Source of the DNA: JANXQG01 sp037147235
GTDB lineage: Bacteria > Planctomycetota > Planctomycetia > Pirellulales > Thermoguttaceae
Assembly: GCA_037147235.1 (NCBI GenBank)
Contig: JBAWVO010000376.1
Coordinates: forward strand, 1 to 5,622
Reading direction: 5' to 3'
Length of the DNA stretch: 5,622 nucleotides
Below are positions 1 through 5,099 of this stretch, piece after piece. The notes beneath the pieces are model-generated. The model was not told where the DNA came from. It worked only from the letters and a program-made list of their open reading frames with translations, and searched no databases. Numbering within the stretch: position 1 is the stretch's first letter; each line of letters starts with the position of its first letter. The translations under genes were made by a program, and so were the position numbers.

Positions 1-39
1 TCCATCAAAACGACCAATAGGAATTTGTTCAAGTTATTT
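1..39. other. Window edge, no supportable gene
   Basis: Thirty-nine AT-rich bases. On the minus strand a TTG codon at 26-28 would open a short hydrophobic stretch (LNKFLLVVLM) that runs off the window. This could be the start of a signal peptide, or sequence that was once continuous with the decayed gene on the other side of the neighbouring repeat. It is too short to call. Confidence 0.2.
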
Positions 40-177
40 TTGCGCGGTCGCTAAGGATCGGCGCATCAATAAGTGTCGCAAGAAAAGTAGCAGGCACACT
101 CCGTGTGCCGTCCGCCCCCGCTCGGCGAGTGGGCAAAACACGACAGTTATTTATGCGCCGATCCTAACGCTCCGCAA
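40..177. mobile_element. Palindromic MITE-like element with imperfect terminal inverted repeats
   Basis: Arms 40-78 and 141-177 are imperfect inverted copies of each other, with a perfect 13-bp core (AGGATCGGCGCAT at 54-66, its complement at 153-165). Similarity continues outward (TTGCG at 40-44 against CGCAA at 173-177) and inward (AATAA...TGTCG). The 62-base centre holds two further hairpins: GGCACAC/GTGTGCC (93-99/103-109) and CCCGCTC/GAGTGGG (117-123/127-133). There is no transposase gene and no evident target-site duplication. The size and symmetry fit a non-autonomous miniature element or a palindromic intergenic repeat. I infer it is dispersed in the genome, but cannot show a second copy in the window. 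Confidence 0.55.
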
Positions 178-490
178 CCACCGGCTAGGCAGTAGTCCAA
201 ATAGTTTTTCGACAAGTGCCTGGATGTCCGCAATCTTCTTGAACTGGCTTTTGGGTACGACTCGAATACCTTTCTTTCTAATTTTATCCCCGGAGCGTTT
301 CCTTACGAATCAATCGCCCAGTATCCGATTCGTAGCCAATGTCTCGTTTAATTTTCCGCTTCGTGTTCGTCCACCATCGGAACGGCTTCATGAACTCGGT
401 GATGCCTAGTTCCTTCTTGATCTCCTTCTTGGCTTTGGTGATACCGAGAAGGGTTTTCAGCGAGGGCGGCGGTAGCGGGAGAATTTCATT
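151..490 (-). pseudogene. Decayed C-terminal coding stretch downstream of the 351-residue membrane protein gene
   Basis: Reading leftward in the same frame as the gene at 500-1555, its TGA (500-502) is followed by two codons, a TAA (491-493), and then an open stretch to a TAA at 284-286. That stretch has the composition of real protein: LPLPPPSLKTLLGITKAKKE near its start, then a basic region with KPFRWW and ending RLIRKETLRG. Shifting by one base, the frame open from 309 to the stop at 151-153 continues with KIRKKGIRVVPKSQFKKIAD and more, so a frameshift near 285-310 is likely. The final residues and the stop lie in the arm of the inverted-repeat element. There is no good start codon or Shine-Dalgarno site for independent translation. 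I read it as the lost C-terminus of the upstream gene or a remnant of a separate gene; I do not recognise the family. Confidence 0.5.
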
Positions 491-499
491 TTAATTATT

Positions 500-1555
500 T
501 CAGTTGACCCACATGCAATACTTTTGCAATTCTTCAAGGGTCGGAGGAACGCTGAGTTTTGGAGCAGGACCAATGGATACGGATTCTCGTGGCGGATGCA
601 CTATTGGCTTTGGGGGTGCAGGCGGAGGCATGACGGCCATTTCGGGTATCGAAGCTGCTACCGATCTACTAAATCGAGGAGCAGGTGGCGATTGCACGGC
701 CATCTCAGGGATCGGAGAAGCACCGTGCAGTTTTCTTACTGGGGCAGGCGGCGGCTGGACAGCCATTTCAGAGATTGGAAGTAGCTCTGGCTCCTCCAAA
801 ACCTCGGCTTCCAGAACCATTGGGGCAGAAACAATGGGTGCTGTTGCCTGGGCAGTTTCAACGATTTCCGATAGCCATTTCCGTTTTCTGGAAGCCTCGC
901 CCCACCAACCTTGCATTCGCCGCAAGTTCTCTGGAATCCACGGAATGTCCTGAGCCTGCTTGTAAAGGATGATTATTTCAACAAGCAGCCCCGACACTTC
1001 CTGCACATTACGACCTTGAGAGGATTCGGCAAACTCCCGTACATTTACCCAATTATCGCCAAAAAGGTCGGTGTAATGGGCAGGAGTGATTGCGAGTTCT
1101 AGTCGGTGCTCGAAACGCCGCAACGAAGCAACGACCGTTTCGATATTGTTCCTGGTCTTCTGATCCACAGTAAGCAAAGATTGCCTGATTTTGACATTCC
1201 TTGCCCTTTGGCGTTCCTCTGCTTGCTTCTGCTGATAATTCTGTAATTCTCTCTCGCGAAGCCTTTGCCGCTCTTCTGAACGATATTTTAATACCACGAG
1301 TGCCACGACACCTGAGAAAACTGCAATCACTATAAGATAAGAGCCCGCTGCGATGATGAAGGCGATAAGAAGTAGGACTGCCTTCCACAATACAGCAACG
1401 ATCCCGACCGCAAGAGCGAGAAGTACGGCCAAGAGGATGCAGGCAAGGACAAAGCGGAGGAAGTGAAATAAAATTGCGTTTTCCTTGCCAACGAGCTTCC
1501 ACAGCCAGCGGTCTATGCTCTCCTTCGCTTTAACTAAATTGTCCTTGATGCTCAT
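500..1555 (-). CDS. Membrane protein with coiled coil and proline-rich tandem repeats, function unknown
   Basis: 351 residues. A short amphipathic N-terminus (1-25) precedes a long hydrophobic region (about 30-90) that can hold two or three membrane helices. A charged segment rich in Glu, Arg and Gln (91-122) looks like a coiled coil. A soluble helical region follows (125-235) with a Trp-rich patch near 205-227 (IPWIP, GWW, KRKW). Residues 260-322 are three 21-residue repeats built on PIPEMAVQSPPAP, and a proline-rich tail ends in QKYCMWVN. The only possible start is the ATG at 1553-1555, because a stop lies eight codons upstream in frame; no clear Shine-Dalgarno sequence precedes it. It is transcribed away from the RNA region and lipoprotein gene. 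The downstream in-frame coding remnant suggests that this product may be shorter than its ancestor. A membrane-anchored scaffold is plausible by layout only; I recognise no named family. Confidence 0.75.
   Translation of the reverse strand: MSIKDNLVKAKESIDRWLWKLVGKENAILFHFLRFVLACILLAVLLALAVGIVAVLWKAVLLLIAFIIAAGSYLIVIAVFSGVVALVVLKYRSEERQRLRERELQNYQQKQAEERQRARNVKIRQSLLTVDQKTRNNIETVVASLRRFEHRLELAITPAHYTDLFGDNWVNVREFAESSQGRNVQEVSGLLVEIIILYKQAQDIPWIPENLRRMQGWWGEASRKRKWLSEIVETAQATAPIVSAPMVLEAEVLEEPELLPISEMAVQPPPAPVRKLHGASPIPEMAVQSPPAPRFSRSVAASIPEMAVMPPPAPPKPIVHPPRESVSIGPAPKLSVPPTLEELQKYCMWVN
590..778 (-). repeat. Three tandem 63-bp repeats encoding 21-residue proline-rich units
   Basis: Within the membrane protein, residues 260-280, 281-301 and 302-322 begin PISEMAVQPPPAP, PIPEMAVQSPPAP and SIPEMAVMPPPAP, each followed by eight variable residues. 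The spacing is exactly 21 residues, so the array probably arose by duplication of a 63-bp unit. Conservation is limited to the first 13 residues, which suggests selection on that motif, possibly as a binding site for a proline-recognising partner (inference). Confidence 0.85.
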
Positions 1556-1847
1556 GGTGTCAACCGAGGAGAATTTTCAGGGATAGGTGGGGGGTGAATT
1601 ATTCCCTTTTGCCATAACGGGAAATCCATCAGAATTGAGCATAATCTAAAACAACTCCACTTGAAACCCACCCAAAACCAAGCCGGAACCCGAGTTTGGA
1701 CGGCGTGGAGCTTTAAGGCGGGAATCGAGCTTGAACGTCATCGCCCGCTGCAACACACGCTACGAGACATTCCTGGCCACCTCCCGATACCCCTTCGGCC
1801 CGGCGAGGGAGGTCTACCTTTGCCTTTTAACTATTTTTGCCCCCTTG
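1556..1847. other. Intergenic stretch with no supportable gene
   Basis: This region between the divergent minus-strand gene and the proposed RNA promoter holds short open frames on the plus strand (for example from 1661 and from 1731), but their composition is not protein-like and they lack ribosome sites. A small inverted repeat, TTCCC/GGGAA at 1602-1606/1619-1623, lies about 50 bases upstream of the membrane-protein start and could be an operator or chance. The promoter of that gene should lie here on the minus strand, but I see no convincing -10/-35 pair. Confidence 0.5.
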
Positions 1848-1876
1848 TTGAATTATGGCCCGTGCGCGATTATAAT
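1848..1876 (+). promoter_or_regulatory. Near-consensus sigma-70 promoter for the structured RNA
   Basis: TTGAAT at 1848-1853, a 17-base spacer, and TATAAT at 1871-1876. The -10 box is perfect, the -35 matches TTGACA in its four leading bases and the spacer is optimal. The expected start is about 1882-1884. The first strong hairpin of the downstream region begins at 1886, as expected for an RNA that starts with a protecting stem. It is the best-matching promoter I see in the window. Confidence 0.65.
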
Positions 1877-1885
1877 CAGGGGCGT

Positions 1886-1908
1886 TGGGTCGGCGGCGCG
1901 CCGACCCA
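1886..1908 (+). other. 5' hairpin of the candidate RNA
   Basis: TGGGTCGGCG (1886-1895), loop GCG, CGCCGACCCA (1899-1908): a perfect 10-bp stem, mostly G-C pairs, starting within a few bases of the predicted transcription start. Such a stem would protect the 5' end. Confidence 0.8.
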
Positions 1909-2049
1909 GTGCGAAATTGAGTTTGAGGAGCAAGATCGAAACCAATAGCGGCCGTGCCTGAGCCACGGCGATGAGAACAATTTGATCGACGCGTAAGCGT
2001 TAAGTTCTGCTTCCCAGAAAACGACCAACCTGGATCTTCTGATCCTTGA

Positions 2050-2117
2050 ATGAGTGAAGCAGTGCTTGGCCCGAACGCTCCGAAAGGAGCGTCCGGGACC
2101 AGGTGCTGTTCACTCAT
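2050..2117 (+). other. Long imperfect hairpin capped by a GAAA tetraloop
   Basis: The outer stem is ATGAGTGAA/TTCACTCAT (2050-2058/2109-2117). The middle is imperfect (CAG, TGG and CCCG segments pair with small bulges). The apical stem ACGCTCC/GGAGCGT (2075-2081/2086-2092) is closed by GAAA at 2082-2085. A GNRA loop on a perfect stem favours function as RNA and often docks into a receptor elsewhere; no specific receptor was identified. Confidence 0.75.
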
Positions 2118-2136
2118 GCCCCTTGGTCGGGGTTCT

Positions 2137-2169
2137 GGGAGCGGCCTTGGTTTCCGGCGTTCCTTTTTT
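2137..2169 (+). terminator. Probable intrinsic terminator of the candidate RNA
   Basis: GGGAGCG, a bulged G, and CC (2137-2146) can pair with GGCGTTCCT (2156-2164) around the loop TTGGTTTCC (2147-2155), including two G-T wobbles. Six T residues run from 2164 to 2169. The stem is modest because of the bulge and wobbles. The loop is complementary to GAAACCAA at 1938-1945, and the stem's first three bases also take part in the long helix of the RNA, so termination could depend on folding. Confidence 0.5.
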
Positions 2170-2218
2170 GTTGGAAAGGCGAGCAATGTTCTCGCAGCAA
2201 ATCAAAATTCACTACAGG

Positions 2219-2362
2219 TTGCCAAACGGCAAACCCAAGAGGGTTTGTGCTTTGCTATCTTCAGCGTGTTCCGACCGACCCGTTTCTCGGGCCGATCTTT
2301 CTATTTTCCTGCGGCGGGGATTCCCCGTCTGCGTCCCGGTTCCAGGGCGACTTGTTGGTCGC
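2219..2362 (+). promoter_or_regulatory. Leader with five small hairpins upstream of the lipoprotein gene
   Basis: Consecutive small stems: TTGCC/GGCAA (2219-2223/2228-2232), CAAACCC/GGGTTTG with loop AAGA (2230-2236/2241-2247), CCCG/CGGG (2279-2282/2288-2291), CGGGG/CCCCG (2315-2319/2323-2327), and GCGAC/GTCGC (2347-2351/2358-2362). The first two overlap and so exclude each other. The last ends five bases before the Shine-Dalgarno sequence GAAAGG (2368-2373) of the next gene and could influence its translation. I find no convincing separate promoter for the operon here, so it may be transcribed through from the promoter at 1848. Individual stems are short and some may be chance. Confidence 0.35.
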
Positions 2363-2381
2363 AATTTGAAAGGTTCGTCAG

Positions 2382-2915
2382 ATGCAAGGTTTGATTGGTT
2401 CTCTCGCGTGTCTGTTTTTTGTCGTGTCCTTCCTTTCCATTTCCGGTTGTTCAAAGGATCCGCTGGCGGAGTTTAAGGCTGCGGCGGCTAAGGTTGACGC
2501 CAGCCTGCCTGACGTGCTCGGTCACAAGTCGAAGCTTGTGCGGGAGGGATCGAAGCCGTGGGAACCGCTCACGATCAATGTCGAGAAGAGCCAGTCTCTG
2601 ATGACACCCTACACGGCCACCATGACCTGTGCGTACGCGACGCCGAACAACGACGGGTCGATCTGCATGAACTGCAAGTTGCTGGTGGACTATGAATATC
2701 GGGAGAACCACTGGATGTGCAAGCGGTTGCGAAAGATGACTGGGCAGCCGATCTACGTTTCCGGTAGCAAGTCTCGCTACGAGCAGATAGTTTCCGGCTG
2801 GTCGCCCGTCGTCATGCTGGATGTCAGCGACGCTGAAATGGTGAACGCGGATGATCCCGGCCTGATTTTGTTCCGCGACTGCGTTGCTGCAACCTCCGAC
2901 CAAGCAAAGAAGTAA
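2382..2915 (+). CDS. Small predicted lipoprotein, function unknown
   Basis: 177 residues. The N-terminus is a classic lipoprotein signal: hydrophobic residues 4-20 lead to the lipobox ISGC with the lipidated cysteine at 23. The short n-region has no Lys or Arg, which is slightly unusual. The mature part is hydrophilic, with a helical stretch (26-42) and then probably beta-rich sequence containing Cys 83, 95, 98, 113 and 167. CMNC at 95-98 is a CxxC pair that could form a disulfide or bind metal. GAAAGG eight bases upstream of the ATG supports the start. It lies 65 bases before the GYF_2/zinc-ribbon gene on the same strand and is probably cotranscribed. It should face the periplasm at a lipid-anchored site. 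I recognise no domain. Confidence 0.8.
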   Translation: MQGLIGSLACLFFVVSFLSISGCSKDPLAEFKAAAAKVDASLPDVLGHKSKLVREGSKPWEPLTINVEKSQSLMTPYTATMTCAYATPNNDGSICMNCKLLVDYEYRENHWMCKRLRKMTGQPIYVSGSKSRYEQIVSGWSPVVMLDVSDAEMVNADDPGLILFRDCVAATSDQAKK

Positions 2916-2965
2916 AGACGACTCAGGTGCGGCGATCGTGCCAACTTGCTATCAGGCCGAATAAT

Positions 2966-2971
2966 GAGGAG
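2966..2971 (+). promoter_or_regulatory. Shine-Dalgarno site that fixes a GTG start
   Basis: GAGGAG at 2966-2971 lies nine bases before the GTG at 2981. The reading frame is open further upstream to an ATG at 2927, but that ATG lacks a ribosome site. The protein beginning at the GTG aligns from its first residue with the paralogue at 4073 (MSNDWYIKIN against MSNEWYIKIN), so the GTG is the true start. Confidence 0.85.
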
Positions 2972-2980
2972 TGTGCAATT

Positions 2981-3100
2981 GTGTCAAACGACTGGTACAT
3001 CAAGATCAACAATGCGGAACATGGCCCGCTGTCGTCTGACAAGCTGAAACAGCTTGTCCAGCAGGGCAAGATCACGCCCGAGACACCGCTGAAAAATGGC
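2981..3100 (+). repeat. GYF_2-coding module duplicated at 4073-4192
   Basis: The first 120 coding bases of the two paralogues differ at 17 positions by my count (103 of 120 identical, about 86%), and most differences are synonymous. Similarity ends soon after, in the linker. Confidence 0.9.
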
Positions 3101-3853
3101 ATGTTGGGAAATTGGCTTCCAGCAAGGCAGTTGAAAGGATTGTTCTCGGAAACCGACGGCCGCATTGCACCGGCTACGACTACACCGCCGCCGAATCGCC
3201 CCGTGATTTCACCTTCGGTGCCTCGGAACACCCCTCCTCCACTTCCCTCGGAGCGGATGGAGGATATGGCAGCAGACTGGATCAGATCTGTACCTATTCC
3301 AAAACCGGAGGAAATGTCTCGTGTGGCTTTTGATGGACCTGTTGCTACTCCACGGTGGTCGCCAGTCGCGGAAAGTCCTTCGGCGAGGGTTGCTCCCGCC
3401 GAATCGGTTGCACCCGGATCGCCTACGACGAAGGCCTGTCCGTTTTGCGGCGAAACGATCCTTGTGGTTGCACAGAAGTGCAAGCATTGCGGTGAATATC
3501 TCAATCACGGATCGCCTACTATGCCGCAGGCACTGACCGGAGCCGCTGTGAACAACGCCTTCGTCTGGATACTTGCGTTCGCCCCAATCATTGGAACCTT
3601 CCTCCAATACTTCATCGCAGGGGCAAGCAACTCCAGCCCGAAAAACTTTTGGTTCATCACATTGGCGTTGAACATCGGGCTATCCATTATTGATGACAGT
3701 ATCCTGAAAAGGGCAGGCCATGATACGAAGAAGTATGGTGGATGGGTATTCCTAGTCCCGGTCTACCTTTACATGCGAGCGATGGCCCTCAAGCAGTCCC
3801 CCGCGTACTTCGTGACATGGATGATTTGCTTTTTCATAATGCTTTTCCCGTAA
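2981..3853 (+). CDS. GYF_2-domain, zinc-ribbon membrane protein (paralogue 1)
   Basis: 290 residues from the GTG. Residues 1-55 form a GYF_2 (DUF4339) module: WYIKINNAEHGPLSSDKLKQ with the usual W-Y start, HGP turn and the closing LKGLF. Residues 60-150 are a Pro/Ser-rich linker. A four-cysteine zinc ribbon follows with C153, C156, C167 and C170 (CPFCGETI, then KCKHCGEYL). About three or four membrane segments occupy 193-290 (near 193-213, 222-238, 253-268, 275-290). GYF-type folds usually bind proline-rich peptides, and such linkers could be ligands within the same or neighbouring proteins; this is family knowledge, not shown here. The soluble modules would be cytoplasmic. Function is unknown. 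The gene lies between the lipoprotein and paralogue 2. Its membrane part shares nothing obvious with that of the paralogue. Confidence 0.9.
   Translation: MSNDWYIKINNAEHGPLSSDKLKQLVQQGKITPETPLKNGMLGNWLPARQLKGLFSETDGRIAPATTTPPPNRPVISPSVPRNTPPPLPSERMEDMAADWIRSVPIPKPEEMSRVAFDGPVATPRWSPVAESPSARVAPAESVAPGSPTTKACPFCGETILVVAQKCKHCGEYLNHGSPTMPQALTGAAVNNAFVWILAFAPIIGTFLQYFIAGASNSSPKNFWFITLALNIGLSIIDDSILKRAGHDTKKYGGWVFLVPVYLYMRAMALKQSPAYFVTWMICFFIMLFP
3437..3514 (+). repeat. Zinc-ribbon-coding module duplicated at 4619-4696
   Basis: The 78 bases coding for the zinc ribbon and the next few residues differ at six positions by my count (72 of 78, about 92%). The flanking linker and membrane-coding sequences show no obvious similarity, so the most conserved DNA is a short internal block. 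Confidence 0.9.
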
Positions 3854-4030
3854 GCCGTTCAGGTGGGGAATGGCAGACATCTAATTTACTTGTTCCGCTT
3901 GTTAAAAATGAATATATCAACGTAAAGAAGTTGCATTTGCGAGTTGACTGTCCCGGAAGCCACCGCGGTGCCGTTGCGATTTGGGATACGCCCGCACTGA
4001 AGAAGAAAGACACCAAGCACTAATCACCTC
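3854..4030 (+). other. Spacer between the paralogues with a possible protein remnant
   Basis: No gene with a proper start lies here. One plus-strand frame, open through the end of paralogue 1 and stopping at 4021-4023, reads plausibly from about 3901 (VKNEYINVKKLHLRVDCPGS, then RGAVAIWDTPALKKK). It has no ATG, GTG or TTG with a ribosome site at a sensible position. It may be the tail of a lost gene or chance. Base composition falls to AT-rich around 3880-3930. Confidence 0.25.
3890..3918 (+). promoter_or_regulatory. Possible internal promoter for paralogue 2
   Basis: TTGTTC (3890-3895), a 17-base spacer and TATATC (3913-3918) lie in a locally AT-rich patch about 155 bases upstream of the paralogue 2 start. 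The boxes match the sigma-70 consensus at three and four of six positions, so this is suggestive only. A 219-base gap between the two genes leaves room for a separate promoter. Confidence 0.3.
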
Positions 4031-4047
4031 GTTCTCCAGGGGAGAAC
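4031..4047 (+). promoter_or_regulatory. Perfect 7-bp hairpin just upstream of the paralogue 2 ribosome site
   Basis: GTTCTCC (4031-4037), loop AGG, GGAGAAC (4041-4047). No T-run follows, so it is not a standard terminator. The right arm contains GGAGA, which resembles a ribosome site and is hidden by the stem, while the working site AAGGAG is at 4059-4064, eight bases before the ATG. It could stabilise processed mRNA or influence translation. Confidence 0.5.
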
Positions 4048-4072
4048 TGATAATCGGTAAGGAGCATTCATC

Positions 4073-5086
4073 ATGTCAAACGAATGGTATATCAAGATCA
4101 ACAACGTAGAGCATGGTCCGCTGTCTTCAGACAAGCTGAAACAGCTTGCCCAGCAGGGCAAGGTGACTCCCGATACGCCGCTAAAAAATGGCGAGTCTAT
4201 AGGCTGGGTCACGGCAAGTCATGTGAAGGGACTGTTTCCGATGGCGGCCAGTGCCGGCACGCCCGCAACAGCTAAGGCGTCGCCACCAAGACCAGCTTCT
4301 TCGGCATCCAACCCAACCCCAAAGCCGCCTTCGGCGATTCCACCCGCCCTGCCGCAGAGGGCTGCATCTTCCCCGGCCTCCGTGCGTTGGTACGTGTGCG
4401 AAAACGGCAAGACGTTCGGGCCGCATTCCAACGACGAACTGAAAGAGATGGCCCGCGAGGGCACGGTTGGCCCTGCTGCACAGGTCAAAGAGGGCGAACA
4501 TGGGAGATTGATGCTGGTAAGTCAGGTGCCGGGTATTGCCTTCCCAACAGCCCGCGAGCAACAGGCTCTCTCCACTGAGTTTGTACCGCGAGCCAAGCCG
4601 GAGACTGTTTCGCGGCCCTGTCCGTTTTGCGGCGAGACGATCCTTGTGGTTGCAAAGAAGTGCAAGCATTGCGGTGAGTTTCTCGATCAGGGATCGGTCG
4701 CCGTAACGAAGCCCAAGACCTCGGGAAAAGGGATGCCGAGCAGCGGCAACGAGGAGTTGAGGCAAATCGCCTCTTACCAGCGGGGGGTCATTTTTTGCCT
4801 CCTCTTCGAGATTCCTGCCTATGTGGGGGTCGTTGCCTTGCCGCCCCCGCTGAACATCGTCCCTGTCTTGGTACTCCTGATCGTGGCGATTGTGGGAGTT
4901 GTCTTCGTGTTTCGCATTGCCATCAGGGTCTACTCGGCGGTCGCCGGCATTTTCTTGGGCATTTTGACGTTCGTTCCCTGCCTGGGACTTATAGTCTTAT
5001 TGATCATCAATCAAGGTGCTACCAAGAGGCTGACGGAAAACGGCATTAAGGTCGGCCTCTTCGGAGCCAGCATGTCGCAGTTTTGA
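4073..5086 (+). CDS. Double GYF_2, zinc-ribbon membrane protein (paralogue 2)
   Basis: 337 residues. The first GYF_2 (DUF4339) module is at 1-55 (WYIKINNVEHGPLSSDKLKQ). A Pro/Ala/Ser linker follows (58-103), then a second, divergent GYF_2-like module at 105-157 (RWYVCENGKTFGPHSNDELK). The zinc ribbon has C183, C186, C197 and C200. The C-terminal region 239-313 holds about three hydrophobic helices (near 239-256, 262-281, 287-313), and a short tail contains TENGIKVGLFGAS. I recall this membrane module plus tail from many planctomycete proteins, always without a known function. AAGGAG eight bases before the ATG supports the start. The soluble modules probably sit in the cytoplasm, tethered to the membrane. 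A broken zinc-ribbon gene starts 13 bases after its stop, so the operon continued. Confidence 0.92.
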   Translation: MSNEWYIKINNVEHGPLSSDKLKQLAQQGKVTPDTPLKNGESIGWVTASHVKGLFPMAASAGTPATAKASPPRPASSASNPTPKPPSAIPPALPQRAASSPASVRWYVCENGKTFGPHSNDELKEMAREGTVGPAAQVKEGEHGRLMLVSQVPGIAFPTAREQQALSTEFVPRAKPETVSRPCPFCGETILVVAKKCKHCGEFLDQGSVAVTKPKTSGKGMPSSGNEELRQIASYQRGVIFCLLFEIPAYVGVVALPPPLNIVPVLVLLIVAIVGVVFVFRIAIRVYSAVAGIFLGILTFVPCLGLIVLLIINQGATKRLTENGIKVGLFGASMSQF

Positions 5087-5099
5087 CGAGGAGAGAACC

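Larger units (their letters stand above)
1883..2169 (+). ncRNA. Candidate structured RNA of about 287 nt, family not recognised
   Basis: The start is inferred from the promoter and the end from a terminator-like hairpin with a T-run. Helices seen by eye: a 10-bp 5' hairpin (1886-1895/1899-1908); GCCGTG/CACGGC (1951-1956/1964-1969); AGAAC/GTTCT (1974-1978/2004-2008) enclosing GACGC-GTAA-GCGTT (1988-2001); CCCAGAA plus CGACCAA (2013-2019, 2022-2028) pairing with TTGGTCG plus TTCTGGG (2123-2129, 2133-2139); within that helix a hairpin at 2032-2045 and a 68-base hairpin at 2050-2117 capped by a GAAA tetraloop. GAAACCAA (1938-1945) can also pair with TTGGTTTC (2147-2154). Most of these coexist in one fold, and two loops are GNRA. 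I see no RNase P, tmRNA, SRP or 6S hallmarks. It may be a free RNA or a leader attenuating the lipoprotein operon. No covariation could be tested. Confidence 0.5.

Noticed and set aside
40..177. CRISPR repeat
   Set aside because: The palindromes are single inverted pairs, not regularly spaced direct repeats.
224..409. 61-codon plus-strand frame near the left end
   Set aside because: Opposite a minus-strand frame with far better protein character, and no ribosome site.
504..953. Open plus-strand frame opposite the membrane protein gene, with Gly/Ala-rich repeats
   Set aside because: It is the mirror of the proline-rich repeats on the minus strand, has no ribosome site, and is explained by that gene.
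1883..2169. RNase P RNA, tmRNA, SRP RNA or 6S RNA
   Set aside because: I looked for the GAGGAAAGUC block of RNase P, the tRNA-like ends of tmRNA, the GGAAGCAGC loop of SRP RNA and the single long 6S hairpin with central bubble; none is present.
1827..2186. 119-codon minus-strand frame across the structured region
   Set aside because: Composition is not protein-like and the hairpins explain the sequence; it also reads through the promoter and terminator signals.
2054..2476. 140-codon plus-strand frame running into the lipoprotein gene
   Set aside because: No ribosome site, crosses several hairpins, and ends in a wrong frame inside the lipoprotein gene.
2927..2980. Upstream ATG start for paralogue 1 adding 18 residues
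   Set aside because: No ribosome site, and the paralogue aligns from the GTG at 2981, which has GAGGAG nine bases upstream.
4181..4765. 194-codon minus-strand frame opposite paralogue 2
   Set aside because: Arg/Trp/Cys-rich shadow of a strongly supported gene; the same applies to the minus frames around 2451-2903 and 2923-3607.
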